The notes beneath the pieces were generated by a model that was not told the origin of the DNA, made no database searches, and saw only the letters and a list, made by a program, of their open reading frames with translations. A program made the translations under genes and the position numbers. This document shows positions 31,576 through 41,125 of a DNA stretch of 64,000 nt, in pieces. Each line of letters starts with the position of its first letter. The stretch's first letter is position 1. Origin of the DNA: Acutalibacter sp. (GTDB lineage: Bacteria; Bacillota; Clostridia; Oscillospirales; Acutalibacteraceae); the NCBI GenBank assembly GCA_020025775.1, contig JAHHRN010000004.1, positions 153,920 through 217,919 of the forward strand, read 5' to 3'.

Positions 31576-33876
31576 ATGCAAGCAGTGATTTTGGCAGGCG
31601 GCTTCGGCACAAGACTCAGACCCTTAACCGCAACCAGACCCAAACCTTTAGTGCCGATTTTAGGAAAACCGGTACTTTCTTATCTTTTAGAATTACTTTA
31701 TGCGAACGGTATTCTCGAGGTCACCTTGACCCTCGGCTATCAACCACAGCAAATTGAAGCTTTCTTAAAAGAACACATACCGCATGGCATGCATATTCAC
31801 ACAATTATTGAGCAGGAGCCTTTGGGCACGGCAGGCGGTGTGCGTGCCGCTATGGAAAATGTGAAAGAACCTTTCTTTGTGCTCAGCGGCGATTGTATTT
31901 GCGATTTTAATCTGAAAGCCGCGGCGGCGTATCATAAGGCACAGGGCGCGTCCGTTACCTTGCTCACGAAAGCCATGGCAGACCCGCGCGAATACGGCTT
32001 AGTGCATGCCGATGCGGAGGGCAGAGTAGAGCGTTTCTCCGAAAAGCCCGACTGGAGCGGTGTTTCCACCTCCTTTATCAACACAGGTACCTACATTTTA
32101 AATCCCGAGGTGCTCTCTAAAATCCCCAAAACCGGCGCGTTTGATTTTTCCAAAGACCTCTTTCCGTTATTGATGCGGGAAAATAAGCCTCTATATGCCT
32201 ATAAAGAAAATGGCTACTGGTGCGACATTGGCGACCTTTCGAGCTATCGCCAATGCCAGCAAGATATTCTCGAGGGGAAAACCGCCTTTCGTTTGCCATG
32301 CCTTGCCGACGGTATTTATGCCGAGGGCGATTTGCCCCAGGGCGAATATACACTTTTACCGCCCGTATTTATCGGGGAACATGTCACAATAGAAAACGGT
32401 GCAAAAATCGGACCGAACACCGTGCTTTGCAGAGGCAGCTCTGTCGGTAAGCTTTCGAAGGTGCGCGGCAGTGTTCTTTTAGAGGGCGCGAGAACTGCAG
32501 AAAATACCAAGCTTTGCGGTGCAGTGCTAGCAGAACATGCGAAAGTCGAATACGGTGCAAGACTCTTTGAAGATACCGTTGTCGGTGCAGAAAGCGTCAT
32601 AGATGCCCACGCCGTCATCGAGCCGCACGTCAAAATCTGGCCGAAGAAAACGGTGGAAGAGGGCAGTATCATTTGCGAAAATATCAAATACGGTGCGAAA
32701 AAACGCGGTCTGTTTGAAGAAAGCGGTATGCTCGGCACATGGGGCGCACCCTTAGAACCGGCAAAGCTTGCCAATCTCGGCAGAGCGATTTATGCCGCCT
32801 TCCTGCATCAAAAAATCGGTATCGCTTATGCACCGCATCCGCTTTGCGCTTCTGCCTTTTGTATCCTTTCGGGTGCAATGACGGCTTCGGGTGCCAGCGT
32901 TTGGAATTTCGGGGAAGCCTTTCTTTCTGAAATGACCTTCTTTACGGGCTTTTGCACTTTCCCACTCAGTCTCTTTTTAGAGGAACAAAAAGGAAAGTTG
33001 CGCATCCGCCTCTTTGCCGCCGGCGGCTTACCACTGAGCAGAAGTAAAGAGCGGGAAATCGAAAAATACTATCAAAATGCCGAATATCCGCCTGTTTCTG
33101 TTAAGGACTGCGGCGAACTCACACAAATGCAGTCTCTCGAGGCAATGTATGTGAAAGCACTGGTGCAGGAAGCCGGCGTACCGCTTTTAAGCCAAAGTGT
33201 ACGCGTGCAGTGTGATAATTCTGCGGTACAGCAGTTACTTTCCGATTGCCTTTATCGCGCCAAAGCCAAAGAGGGGGATGAGCTGACTTTAAAGCTCACG
33301 GCAGACGGTACACGCGTATCGGCGTTTCACCGTGCTACCGGTTGGGTGCCTTATGAAAAGCTTCTCGCACTTTCCTGCCTTTTGGATTTTTCAGCAGGGG
33401 AGGATGTTTCCGTGCCTTTGGATGCACCTTATATGCTAGATGCTCTTGCCAAAGACAGCGGCAGAACCCTGCTTCGTTATCTCGGCACACCCAATGACAA
33501 AAGCGACGAAGCGGCACGAGAACTTGCCAAAAAACAGCTTTGCTATCGAGATGCGCTTTTGCTTTCCATGCATCTCTTGGGTGCGATTCAGCGAAGCGGA
33601 AAAGACTTCCCGACGCTTTTAGAAAAAGTGCCTGCTTTTTATGACAGGGAACTGACGATTTCCATTGCCTTTTCCCCGACCGAACTTCTGACAAAACTGG
33701 AGGGTTACAAAGCGAATCCCGAAAAAGAGGGAGTGCTTGTCACCTCCAAACACGGACACGCGTTATTAATTCCCTCAAAATCCGGCAAGCGCCTGCGGAT
33801 TTTAGCCGAGAGCCATCGCTATGAATTTTCAAAGGAACTCCTCGGCAGTCTCAAAGAAACCCTTACAAAAGATTGA
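31576..33876 (+). CDS. Sugar-1-phosphate nucleotidyltransferase fused to a degenerate phosphohexomutase domain
   Basis: 766 residues, three parts. Residues 1-~230 form an active-looking nucleotidyltransferase: AVILAGGFGTRLRPLT, KPLVPILGKP, EPLGTAGGV, VLSGDCICD, and EKPDWS. Residues ~240-365 form a left-handed beta-helix-like repeat region (IGEHVTIENGAKIGPNT). The rest resembles a phosphomannomutase, but the phosphoserine loop (TASHNP type) and the metal loop (DGDGDR type) cannot be found; only degenerate remnants such as LTADGTRV remain. It may be a regulatory or structural pseudo-mutase. The ATG at 31576 has GGGAGG 8 bases upstream; an ATG at 31552 has none. It follows the PBP gene, which fits cell-surface sugar supply. 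Confidence 0.85.
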   Translation: MQAVILAGGFGTRLRPLTATRPKPLVPILGKPVLSYLLELLYANGILEVTLTLGYQPQQIEAFLKEHIPHGMHIHTIIEQEPLGTAGGVRAAMENVKEPFFVLSGDCICDFNLKAAAAYHKAQGASVTLLTKAMADPREYGLVHADAEGRVERFSEKPDWSGVSTSFINTGTYILNPEVLSKIPKTGAFDFSKDLFPLLMRENKPLYAYKENGYWCDIGDLSSYRQCQQDILEGKTAFRLPCLADGIYAEGDLPQGEYTLLPPVFIGEHVTIENGAKIGPNTVLCRGSSVGKLSKVRGSVLLEGARTAENTKLCGAVLAEHAKVEYGARLFEDTVVGAESVIDAHAVIEPHVKIWPKKTVEEGSIICENIKYGAKKRGLFEESGMLGTWGAPLEPAKLANLGRAIYAAFLHQKIGIAYAPHPLCASAFCILSGAMTASGASVWNFGEAFLSEMTFFTGFCTFPLSLFLEEQKGKLRIRLFAAGGLPLSRSKEREIEKYYQNAEYPPVSVKDCGELTQMQSLEAMYVKALVQEAGVPLLSQSVRVQCDNSAVQQLLSDCLYRAKAKEGDELTLKLTADGTRVSAFHRATGWVPYEKLLALSCLLDFSAGEDVSVPLDAPYMLDALAKDSGRTLLRYLGTPNDKSDEAARELAKKQLCYRDALLLSMHLLGAIQRSGKDFPTLLEKVPAFYDRELTISIAFSPTELLTKLEGYKANPEKEGVLVTSKHGHALLIPSKSGKRLRILAESHRYEFSKELLGSLKETLTKD

Positions 33877-33901
33877 CACTTTCGCCATTTAATAGTATTA
33901 T
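33873..33901 (+). promoter_or_regulatory. Sigma-A promoter for the RNase J gene
   Basis: TTGACA (overlapping the stop codon of the previous gene), 17-bp spacer, TATTAT. Confidence 0.65.
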
Positions 33902-33909
33902 AATAGAAT

Positions 33910-33986
33910 CGGTAAGATTTGCTTTGTGGGGTAAATTTTTTACCGAAAAAACGGATATAACCTGCTTTTTGAATGTGAAAGCAGGT
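33910..33986 (+). promoter_or_regulatory. Structured 5' leader of the RNase J mRNA
   Basis: CGGTAA (33910-33915) and GGTAAA (33930-33935) can each pair with the same TTACC segment (33939-33945), giving two exclusive folds. A separate hairpin, ACCTGCTTT/AAAGCAGGT (33960-33968 with 33978-33986), lies 35 bases before the start codon. Confidence 0.4.
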
Positions 33987-34021
33987 CTTACATAAAAAAA
34001 TTAATGAAAAGGAGAAATTGC

Positions 34022-35926
34022 ATGGCAGAAAAAACGAATCAGAAGCCGAAAAATTCGGCGAAGAAACCGGCAGCGAAAAAGCCTGCAGCGGAAAAAGGAA
34101 AAAATCCTTTTAAATCCAATAAGTCCAATAAAACAAACAAAAAGCAAAACCGTGCGCAAAAGAATACAGAACTCGCAAAACAGGAGACGGCAAAAGCCCC
34201 TCAAAAGCGCAACTATTATAAAGGCGGCGGTCAGAAGCGCGGTAAACAAAATCGCGCAAAGCAAAACAAGCCTCCGATTAAGATTTCCTTCTTAGGCGGT
34301 CTTAACGAGGTCGGCAAGAACATGATTCTTTACGAATGCGGCAACGATATGCTTTTGGTTGACTGCGGTCTTGCCTTCCCGGATCCCGAAATGTTCGGTG
34401 TTGACTTGGTTATTCCGGATTTCACCTATGTAGAAGAAAATGCCGACAAAATCCGCGGTATCTTAATTACCCACGGGCATGAAGACCACATCGGCGGTTT
34501 GGCTTTCCTTTTAAAGACCGTGAATATCCCCGTATATTCCACACGCTTAACCATTGGTTTAATTGAAGGTAAGCTTCGCGAACATAAGATTTTAAGCAAG
34601 TGCAAATTAAATGTCATTAAACCCGGCGACCACGTAAAACTGGGCTGCTTCGATGCAGAATTTATTCACGTGAACCACTCTATTCCCGATGCAGTGGGTA
34701 TTGCACTTCACACCCCCGCAGGTGTTGTAGTGCAGACCGGTGACTTTAAGATTGATACCACCCCGATTGACGGCGGCGTTATCGACCTTGCCAGACTTTC
34801 CGAGCTTGGTAACGAGGGCGTTTTGGCGCTCCTTTCCGACTCCACCAATGCGGTGAAGCCCGGCTTTACCGAAAGCGAAAGAAAGGTCGGCGAAACCTTC
34901 GAGGTGCAGTTCAGACGCGCAGGTCACCACCGTTTAATTGTAGCGACCTTCGCTTCTAACATCCACAGAGTACAGCAGATCATCGACGTTGCCGAAAAGC
35001 TCGGCAGAAAGGTTGCCCTTTCGGGCAGAAGCCTTGAAAACGTGGTTTCTATTGCGACTGAGCTCGGCTATATCCGTGTACCCGAGGGCATTCTTGTCGG
35101 CATTGACAGCGTAAACAGCTATCCCGATGAAAAAATGGTCATCATTACCACCGGCAGCCAGGGCGAGCCAATGTCCGCGCTTTACCGTATGGCATTTTCT
35201 GAGCATCGCCGTATTGAAATCGGTCAAAATGACTATGTTATCATTTCCGCAACCCCCATTCCCGGCAACGAAAAAATGGTCGGCAGAGTGGTCGATGAGC
35301 TCTTAAAGCTCGGTGCAGAGGTTGTTTACGAAAAAATGTATGATGTCCACGTTTCCGGCCACGCTTGTCAGGAAGAATTAAAACTCATGATGAGCCTTGT
35401 AAAGCCGCAGTATTTCTTACCCGTGCACGGTGAGCAGAAGCATTTGCAAAAGCACGCCATGCTGGCGAGAACCATGGGCATTCCAGAGGAAAATATCTTG
35501 ATTGCCGACAACGGTAAGGAAGTCGAAATCACCGAGCAAAAGATACGTATTTCAAGAGACGTGCCTGCAGGCATGGTCTTTGTAGACGGTATCGGCGTCG
35601 GCGATGTTGGTGCAGTGGTGCTTCGTGATCGTAAGAGACTTGCCGAAGACGGTATTATCATCATCGCGGCAACTATCGAAAGAGAGAGCGGCGACGTGAT
35701 TTCCGGTCCGGATGTTGTTACAAGAGGCTTTGTCTATGTACGCGAATCCGAACAGCTTATGGCAGAATCCAAACGCCTTTGCGAAAGCGTTATGGCGGAT
35801 TGCATGTTTGAACACATTCGCGACGTTGCAACGATTCGTAACCGTTTGCGCGACGAAATTTCCCGCTTGACCTATAACAGAACCAAGCGTAACCCGATGG
35901 TGCTCCCGATTATTATGGAGGTGTAA
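34022..35926 (+). CDS. rnj: Ribonuclease J
   Basis: Metallo-beta-lactamase/beta-CASP ribonuclease with 5'-3' exonuclease and endonuclease activity in mRNA decay and rRNA maturation. 634 residues. The first ~80 are a Lys/Ala/Asn-rich, disordered extension (KKPAAKKPAA, NKSNKTNKK) absent from B. subtilis RNase J1. The catalytic core then starts IKISFLGGLNEVGKN. It has the zinc motif THGHEDHIGG, SDSTN of the beta-CASP domain, SGHA, and the LPVHGEQKHL motif. SD AAAGGAG. The basic tail may bind RNA or partner proteins. It starts the conserved run rnj-gdpP-rplI-dnaB. Confidence 0.95.
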   Translation: MAEKTNQKPKNSAKKPAAKKPAAEKGKNPFKSNKSNKTNKKQNRAQKNTELAKQETAKAPQKRNYYKGGGQKRGKQNRAKQNKPPIKISFLGGLNEVGKNMILYECGNDMLLVDCGLAFPDPEMFGVDLVIPDFTYVEENADKIRGILITHGHEDHIGGLAFLLKTVNIPVYSTRLTIGLIEGKLREHKILSKCKLNVIKPGDHVKLGCFDAEFIHVNHSIPDAVGIALHTPAGVVVQTGDFKIDTTPIDGGVIDLARLSELGNEGVLALLSDSTNAVKPGFTESERKVGETFEVQFRRAGHHRLIVATFASNIHRVQQIIDVAEKLGRKVALSGRSLENVVSIATELGYIRVPEGILVGIDSVNSYPDEKMVIITTGSQGEPMSALYRMAFSEHRRIEIGQNDYVIISATPIPGNEKMVGRVVDELLKLGAEVVYEKMYDVHVSGHACQEELKLMMSLVKPQYFLPVHGEQKHLQKHAMLARTMGIPEENILIADNGKEVEITEQKIRISRDVPAGMVFVDGIGVGDVGAVVLRDRKRLAEDGIIIIAATIERESGDVISGPDVVTRGFVYVRESEQLMAESKRLCESVMADCMFEHIRDVATIRNRLRDEISRLTYNRTKRNPMVLPIIMEV

Positions 35927-35929
35927 GCC

Positions 35930-37903
35930 TTGAATTTAAAACGGCTGATAGTTTCCTATCCGTTTACCTTCTCAGCCCTTGTCTTTTTGCTGTTGTTTTC
36001 TATAGGGACTCTGTTTTTCAGCCCTGTTATGGCAATAATAGAATTTATCATTTTCTGTGTGCTGTGCGCGCTATCCTTCTATGCGTTTCACCGTGATTTC
36101 AAGGCGATACGCAATACGGTAACGGCAATCAGTGAGGGCTTTACCGCAGGCGAAAATACCACGCTCAATAATTTCCCCCTGCCGGTTGCCGTCTTTGACG
36201 CCTCCGACCACATTGTTTGGTATAACCTTCGTTTTAAACATGATGTGTTAACCGACGAAATACCGAAAAAAAGGGATATTAAGCTTTTAACCGGCGGCGT
36301 GGGCATTGAAACCATTCGCGAAAAGCAATCGTTTAATACAACGATTGCGGGTAAGGATTATACGGTCTATTTCAGCCATATTGAGTGCGCGGGCAGACCC
36401 TCTTATGCGCTTATTTTCACAGAGGATACTGCGCTTAAAGAAACCGCGCGTGCTTATGCTATGTCTAAGCCGGCAGTGGCAATCATTGCCACCGACAGCG
36501 CGGATGAAATCTACAGAGCCTATAAAGAGAATGAATATGCACAAATTTTAGGCACAATAGAGCAGATGACTGAAAGCTGGTTCTCCAGTTATTCGGTGGT
36601 CTTTAGAAAGCTTTCGAGCGGCAGATTTTTAGCCGTTATGCCCGAAAGCGAGCTTTTAAAAATGATAGATGCCAAGTTTAACGTAATGGATGCCGTCCGC
36701 GGTTATACATATAAAGACGCGCAGGTCGGTATTACGCTTTCTATCGGTGTCGGCAGAGGCGAAAGCCTTTCCGATGCAGAAAGCAATGCACGTCAGGCTT
36801 TGGATATGGCTCTCGGTAGAGGCGGCGACCAAACCGCGCTTCGTAATGCCGACGGGCAATATGTTTTCTTCGGCGGCGTTTCCAAGGGTCTCGAAAAACG
36901 TACCAAGGTACGTACCCGAGTAGTTGCCGCGGCGATTGAAGAAAGCTTACATGCGGCGGAAAACGTCCTCGTTATGGGACATCGCTTTTCCGATTTAGAT
37001 TGCATCGGCGCAGCCGCAGGTATCTGGCAGGCAGCCAATGCGATGGGTAAAAATGTCAGCATCGTTGTCGATGAAAAAAGCAGCATGGCAACGGAACTCA
37101 TTACCTATTTGAAAGATGAAATCGGCGACTGCTTTGTTTCCCCGGAAAATGCAGAAAAAATGGTGCATGATAACACCTTGCTTTTCCTTGTGGATACCCA
37201 CAAAGCGAGCTTTTCCGATTCTCCTGCGCTTTGCGAAAAAGCACAGAATATTATCGTGATTGACCACCACAGAAAAACAGTCGATTATTTACAGCGTGCT
37301 GTGATTTTCTATCATGAACCGAACGCTTCCTCTGCCTGCGAAATGGTAACGGAGCTGCTCGAATACATGGGGAAAAAGCCGATTATTAAATCGGCAACGG
37401 CAAATGCACTTTTAGCAGGTATTATGCTCGACACCAAGGAATTCACCCTGCGTACAGGCGTTCGTACCTTTGAAGCGGCGGCGCATCTTCGCTCCCGCGG
37501 TGCGGATACCGTAACGGTAAAGAATTTCTTCTCGAGCACCTTAGAAGATAAAAAGAAACGCGGCAAAATTGTGCTCAGTGCGAAGAACTATCGCGGCTGT
37601 GCGATTGCCGTGGCAGATTTTGAAGATAAAGATTTGCGTATGCTCTCTTCGCAGGCGGCAGATGAATTGCTTACCATCAGCGAAGTGTATGCTTCTTTCG
37701 TTCTTTTCAAAACCGGAACAACAGCGAATATTTCCGCACGTTCTATGGGCAAAATCAATGTTCAGCTCGTGATGGAATCGCTCTCCGGCGGCGGCCATCA
37801 AACCATGGCAGCCACCCAAATGGCAGATACCGATATAGACGAAGCTTACGATCGGTTAATTGAAGCCATTGATGATTATTTGCAAAATCAATCCGTTAAA
37901 TAA
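35930..37903 (+). CDS. gdpP: Cyclic-di-AMP phosphodiesterase GdpP
   Basis: Hydrolyses c-di-AMP, controlling osmotic balance and wall stress. 657 residues: two N-terminal membrane spans (~8-60), a PAS-like domain, a degenerate GGDEF domain (~170-300), then the DHH/DHHA1 phosphodiesterase. Motifs are MGHRFSDLDCIGAA, FLVDTH, VIDHHRK and the C-terminal SGGGHQTMAA. Start is a TTG at 35930, supported by GGAGGTG overlapping the stop of the RNase J gene; no ATG with an SD is available without losing the first membrane span. Three bases separate it from rnj. Confidence 0.94.
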   Translation: MNLKRLIVSYPFTFSALVFLLLFSIGTLFFSPVMAIIEFIIFCVLCALSFYAFHRDFKAIRNTVTAISEGFTAGENTTLNNFPLPVAVFDASDHIVWYNLRFKHDVLTDEIPKKRDIKLLTGGVGIETIREKQSFNTTIAGKDYTVYFSHIECAGRPSYALIFTEDTALKETARAYAMSKPAVAIIATDSADEIYRAYKENEYAQILGTIEQMTESWFSSYSVVFRKLSSGRFLAVMPESELLKMIDAKFNVMDAVRGYTYKDAQVGITLSIGVGRGESLSDAESNARQALDMALGRGGDQTALRNADGQYVFFGGVSKGLEKRTKVRTRVVAAAIEESLHAAENVLVMGHRFSDLDCIGAAAGIWQAANAMGKNVSIVVDEKSSMATELITYLKDEIGDCFVSPENAEKMVHDNTLLFLVDTHKASFSDSPALCEKAQNIIVIDHHRKTVDYLQRAVIFYHEPNASSACEMVTELLEYMGKKPIIKSATANALLAGIMLDTKEFTLRTGVRTFEAAAHLRSRGADTVTVKNFFSSTLEDKKKRGKIVLSAKNYRGCAIAVADFEDKDLRMLSSQAADELLTISEVYASFVLFKTGTTANISARSMGKINVQLVMESLSGGGHQTMAATQMADTDIDEAYDRLIEAIDDYLQNQSVK

Positions 37904-37941
37904 ACGGAATCTAAACTACAGTGAAATTGGAGGAATACAAT

Positions 37942-38388
37942 ATGGTAGTAATCTTAAAGAAAGATGTAAAAGGGCTCGGTAAAGCGGGCGATAAGGTAAA
38001 AGCATCCGACGGTTACGCAAGAAACTTCTTGCTCCCGAAAGGTCTTGCAATCGAAGCGAATGCACAGGCTATGACCGAATTCAAAAACAGCGAATCTTCT
38101 AAACAGCACAAGATTGATGTGGAAATCGCTGCAGCAAAGGATGCACAGAAAACCTTGCAGGACAAGACCGTAAAGCTCACCGCAAAAGCGGGTCAAGGCG
38201 GCAGACTCTTCGGTTCTGTAACCGCAAAGGATATTGCAGAAGCGATTGAAAAACAGCTTTCTGTTGCCGTAGATAAGCGTAAGGTCACCGTAGGCGAAAT
38301 CAAGAACTTCGGTGAATACAGAGCAGAAGTCAAGCTCTACAACGGCATTACTGCCACTTTGACCGTCGAGGTCGGCGAAGCAAAATAA
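37942..38388 (+). CDS. rplI: 50S ribosomal protein L9
   Basis: 148 residues. The N-terminal domain MVVILKKDVKGLGKAGDKV contains the rRNA-binding GYARNFLLPKGLA signature. A connecting helix and the C-terminal domain (GGRLFGSVTAKDIAEAI) follow. SD TTGGAGG. It lies between gdpP and dnaB, as in most Firmicutes. Confidence 0.97.
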   Translation: MVVILKKDVKGLGKAGDKVKASDGYARNFLLPKGLAIEANAQAMTEFKNSESSKQHKIDVEIAAAKDAQKTLQDKTVKLTAKAGQGGRLFGSVTAKDIAEAIEKQLSVAVDKRKVTVGEIKNFGEYRAEVKLYNGITATLTVEVGEAK

Positions 38389-38403
38389 AACGGAGTGAAA
38401 AAC

Positions 38404-39768
38404 ATGGAAGATTTCCTGCTCAATAAGGTGCAGGAGCCTTATAGCATGGAAGCGGAGCAGGCGGTTCTGGGTGCCATTTTAATTGACTCGGAATGCTATG
38501 ACCGTGTATCGAATCTGATTGCACGACCGGAATATTTCTATATTCCGCAGCACCGCTCGATTTTCAGCATTATCCGTGACTTAAAGCTCCTCAACCAAAA
38601 GGTCGACCCCTTAATTGTCTTGGAAGCGCTCAAAAAACAGGGCGACTATGACGATGCGGCGGGTAAAACCTATTTGGCACAGCTTGCACAATCTGTACCG
38701 AGTGTACAAAACGTGGAAGCCTATGCCAAAATCATTAAAGAAAAATATTACCTCAGAACCCTTATGGAAGCGGCAGGCGAAATGCTGAAAAATGCCGCCA
38801 ATGAGGAACTGCCTGCGGAAACCATTATGGATGCCGCAGAACAGAAAATTTATAATATTCGTCAGGGCACAAGGGATAACGAGCCGACAAAGCTCTCTGA
38901 AATTATCCAGTCCGAGGTTTATGAAAACCTGCAAAAGCTTTCTTCTCCCGAAACAGCAGAGGAGTTTAAGGGCATCACCACGGGCTTTTCCATGCTCGAC
39001 AAATATACAACGGGTCTTAACAAATCCGACCTTATCTTAATCGGTGCACGACCGGCAATGGGTAAAACCAGTTTCGCGCTCAATATTGCGAGAAACGTGG
39101 CGATGTTGGCGAAGAAAAAGGTTGTCTTTTTCTCCCTCGAAATGGGTAAGGAACAGTTGGCACAGCGTATTCTTTCTACCGAAGCGCGTGTAGAAAGCCA
39201 AAAAATGCGTACAGGTGAGCTTACCGACGATGACTGGCAGAGAATTGCCACCGCCACCGTGGCGCTCAATGATATTGAACTGTATTTTGATGATACCTCG
39301 ACCATTACCGTGCCGGAAATGAAAGCCAGAGTTCGCAAGATGCGCGATGTAGATTGCGTGATTATCGACTACTTACAGCTCATGACCGGCAGTAAAAAGA
39401 CGGACAGCCGTGTGCAGGAGGTTTCTGAAATCACCAGAAGCTTAAAGCTGATGGCAAAGGACCTTAAAATCCCGGTCATCACGTGTTCTCAGCTTTCCCG
39501 CTCCACAGAAGGCAGAGGCAAATCGCATAAACCTCAGCTTTCCGACCTTCGTGAATCCGGTTCTATCGAGCAGGATGCCGATATTGTTATGATGCTCTAC
39601 CGCGAATCCTATTACGATACCGAAAACGATGAAACCGTCATTACCGACGAAAATAAGGCGCAGGTCATTGTCGCTAAGAACCGTCACGGCAGTACGGGCG
39701 AAATCGACCTCAACTGGAACGGTAGCTATACTATGTTCTCGACACCGGAGTTGTATCACGATGCTTAA
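38404..39768 (+). CDS. dnaB: Replicative DNA helicase DnaB
   Basis: Hexameric 5'-3' helicase of the replisome. 454 residues: N-terminal DnaG-interacting domain (PYSMEAEQAVLGAIL), linker, then RecA-like motor with Walker A GARPAMGKTSFALN, Walker B-like DCVIIDYLQLM, and the C-terminal SRSTEGRGKS/SDLRESGSIEQDADIV block. No intein. ATG at 38404 has GGAGTG six bases upstream; a GTG three codons earlier is less likely. Its last 8 bases overlap tilS. Confidence 0.97.
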   Translation: MEDFLLNKVQEPYSMEAEQAVLGAILIDSECYDRVSNLIARPEYFYIPQHRSIFSIIRDLKLLNQKVDPLIVLEALKKQGDYDDAAGKTYLAQLAQSVPSVQNVEAYAKIIKEKYYLRTLMEAAGEMLKNAANEELPAETIMDAAEQKIYNIRQGTRDNEPTKLSEIIQSEVYENLQKLSSPETAEEFKGITTGFSMLDKYTTGLNKSDLILIGARPAMGKTSFALNIARNVAMLAKKKVVFFSLEMGKEQLAQRILSTEARVESQKMRTGELTDDDWQRIATATVALNDIELYFDDTSTITVPEMKARVRKMRDVDCVIIDYLQLMTGSKKTDSRVQEVSEITRSLKLMAKDLKIPVITCSQLSRSTEGRGKSHKPQLSDLRESGSIEQDADIVMMLYRESYYDTENDETVITDENKAQVIVAKNRHGSTGEIDLNWNGSYTMFSTPELYHDA

Positions 39769-41125
39769 AGCAGTAGAAGCCGTTATTCGAAAGTACGGTA
39801 TGTTGCAAAAAGGCGACCGCGTGCTTGTCGGGCTTTCCGGCGGTGCGGATTCGGTTTGCCTTTGTCATATCCTTTGGCGTTTGCAGGAGCCTCTGGGCAT
39901 TTCCGTGCGTGCGCTGCATGTCAATCACGGCATTCGCGGTGAAGAAGCTATGAGAGATGAGAATTTTTGCAAAGCTTTCTGTGAAAAATTTGACATTCCC
40001 TTAGAGGTTTATCACTGTTCTGTTCCGACGGAGTGTGAAAAAACCAAAGAGGGGACAGAGGAATGTGCAAGAAGACTGCGCTATGCGGCATTTGCGCAAT
40101 ATGCCGCCGAAAAGGAAAAAATAGCGACCGCCCATACCGCAAACGATAATGCGGAAACCGTGCTTTTACATATGGCGCGCGGTACAGGGCTCAAGGGTCT
40201 TTGCGGTATTCCGCCGATTCGCGGCAAAATTATAAGACCTTTAATTGAAGCCGGACGCGCCGAAACCGAAGCCTATTGTGAGCGAGAGCAACTTTCCTTT
40301 GTGACCGACAGTACCAATCTTTCGAAAGCCTATGCGCGAAATCGTGTTCGTATGGACGCACTTCCGGCACTGGAAACCGTGAATCCTGCCGCATTGCAGG
40401 CGATGACCCGAATGACGGCGCTCCTCACCGAAGAAGAAAATCTGCTTTGTGAGCTTACACAAAAGGCCTTACGCCAAGCCGAAACCGCTGAGGGGCTTTC
40501 TGTAGAGATTTTAAAATCGTATCCCAAGGGGCTTTCGCTTCGCGTGATTCAGCAAAAGCTGAAAAATACTTGGGCAGGGGAATTTACCCTTGCACATGCC
40601 GAAGCCGTTTTCGGCCTTTTACAAAGCGGCAGAGAAGTGCAAATTGCCGATGCACACATTGTTTCGAAACAAAACGGCTCTCTGATTTTTTCACAGCCAC
40701 CCCAAAGTCTTTCTCCGTGGAGCGTTTCCCTCTCTTTGGATACGCTTCAAGAGGAAACGATAGAAACACCTGCCTATAGGGTGCGATTTCAGAAGATTTT
40801 TAGAAAAGATTTACAAAATTTTCATAAAGAACTCTTCCCGAATGCGGTAGATTGTGCTAAAATAGGAACAAATTTAGAACTTAGAAGCCGTCAAAGCGGC
40901 GACCGGTTTTCTCATCCGAAGCGAAAGGTGACGAAAACCTTGAAAAAATGGCTGAATGAAGAAAAAATTCCTGCCTCGGAAAGAAATGCTTGCGCGGTGC
41001 TTTCCTCGGGAGACGATGTGCTCTGGACGGCGAATTTTGGAACATCCGCACCATTTTTGCCAAACGAAAAAACAGAACAAATTTTATTTTTATCTATACT
41101 AAATGGAGGCAATACTAATGAGTGA
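39761..41125 (+). CDS. tilS: tRNA(Ile)-lysidine synthetase
   Basis: Modifies C34 of tRNA-Ile(CAU) to lysidine so it reads AUA. 454 residues: N-type ATP pyrophosphatase with LVGLSGGADSVCL near residue 25 and VNHGIRGEEAMRDE, then the TilS substrate-binding domain and a C-terminal domain with FSHPKRKVTKTLKKWL. The ATG at 39761 overlaps the dnaB stop, a common coupling; the open frame extends further upstream only inside dnaB. An 8-base overlap joins it to hpt. Confidence 0.95.
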   Translation: MLKAVEAVIRKYGMLQKGDRVLVGLSGGADSVCLCHILWRLQEPLGISVRALHVNHGIRGEEAMRDENFCKAFCEKFDIPLEVYHCSVPTECEKTKEGTEECARRLRYAAFAQYAAEKEKIATAHTANDNAETVLLHMARGTGLKGLCGIPPIRGKIIRPLIEAGRAETEAYCEREQLSFVTDSTNLSKAYARNRVRMDALPALETVNPAALQAMTRMTALLTEEENLLCELTQKALRQAETAEGLSVEILKSYPKGLSLRVIQQKLKNTWAGEFTLAHAEAVFGLLQSGREVQIADAHIVSKQNGSLIFSQPPQSLSPWSVSLSLDTLQEETIETPAYRVRFQKIFRKDLQNFHKELFPNAVDCAKIGTNLELRSRQSGDRFSHPKRKVTKTLKKWLNEEKIPASERNACAVLSSGDDVLWTANFGTSAPFLPNEKTEQILFLSILNGGNTNE

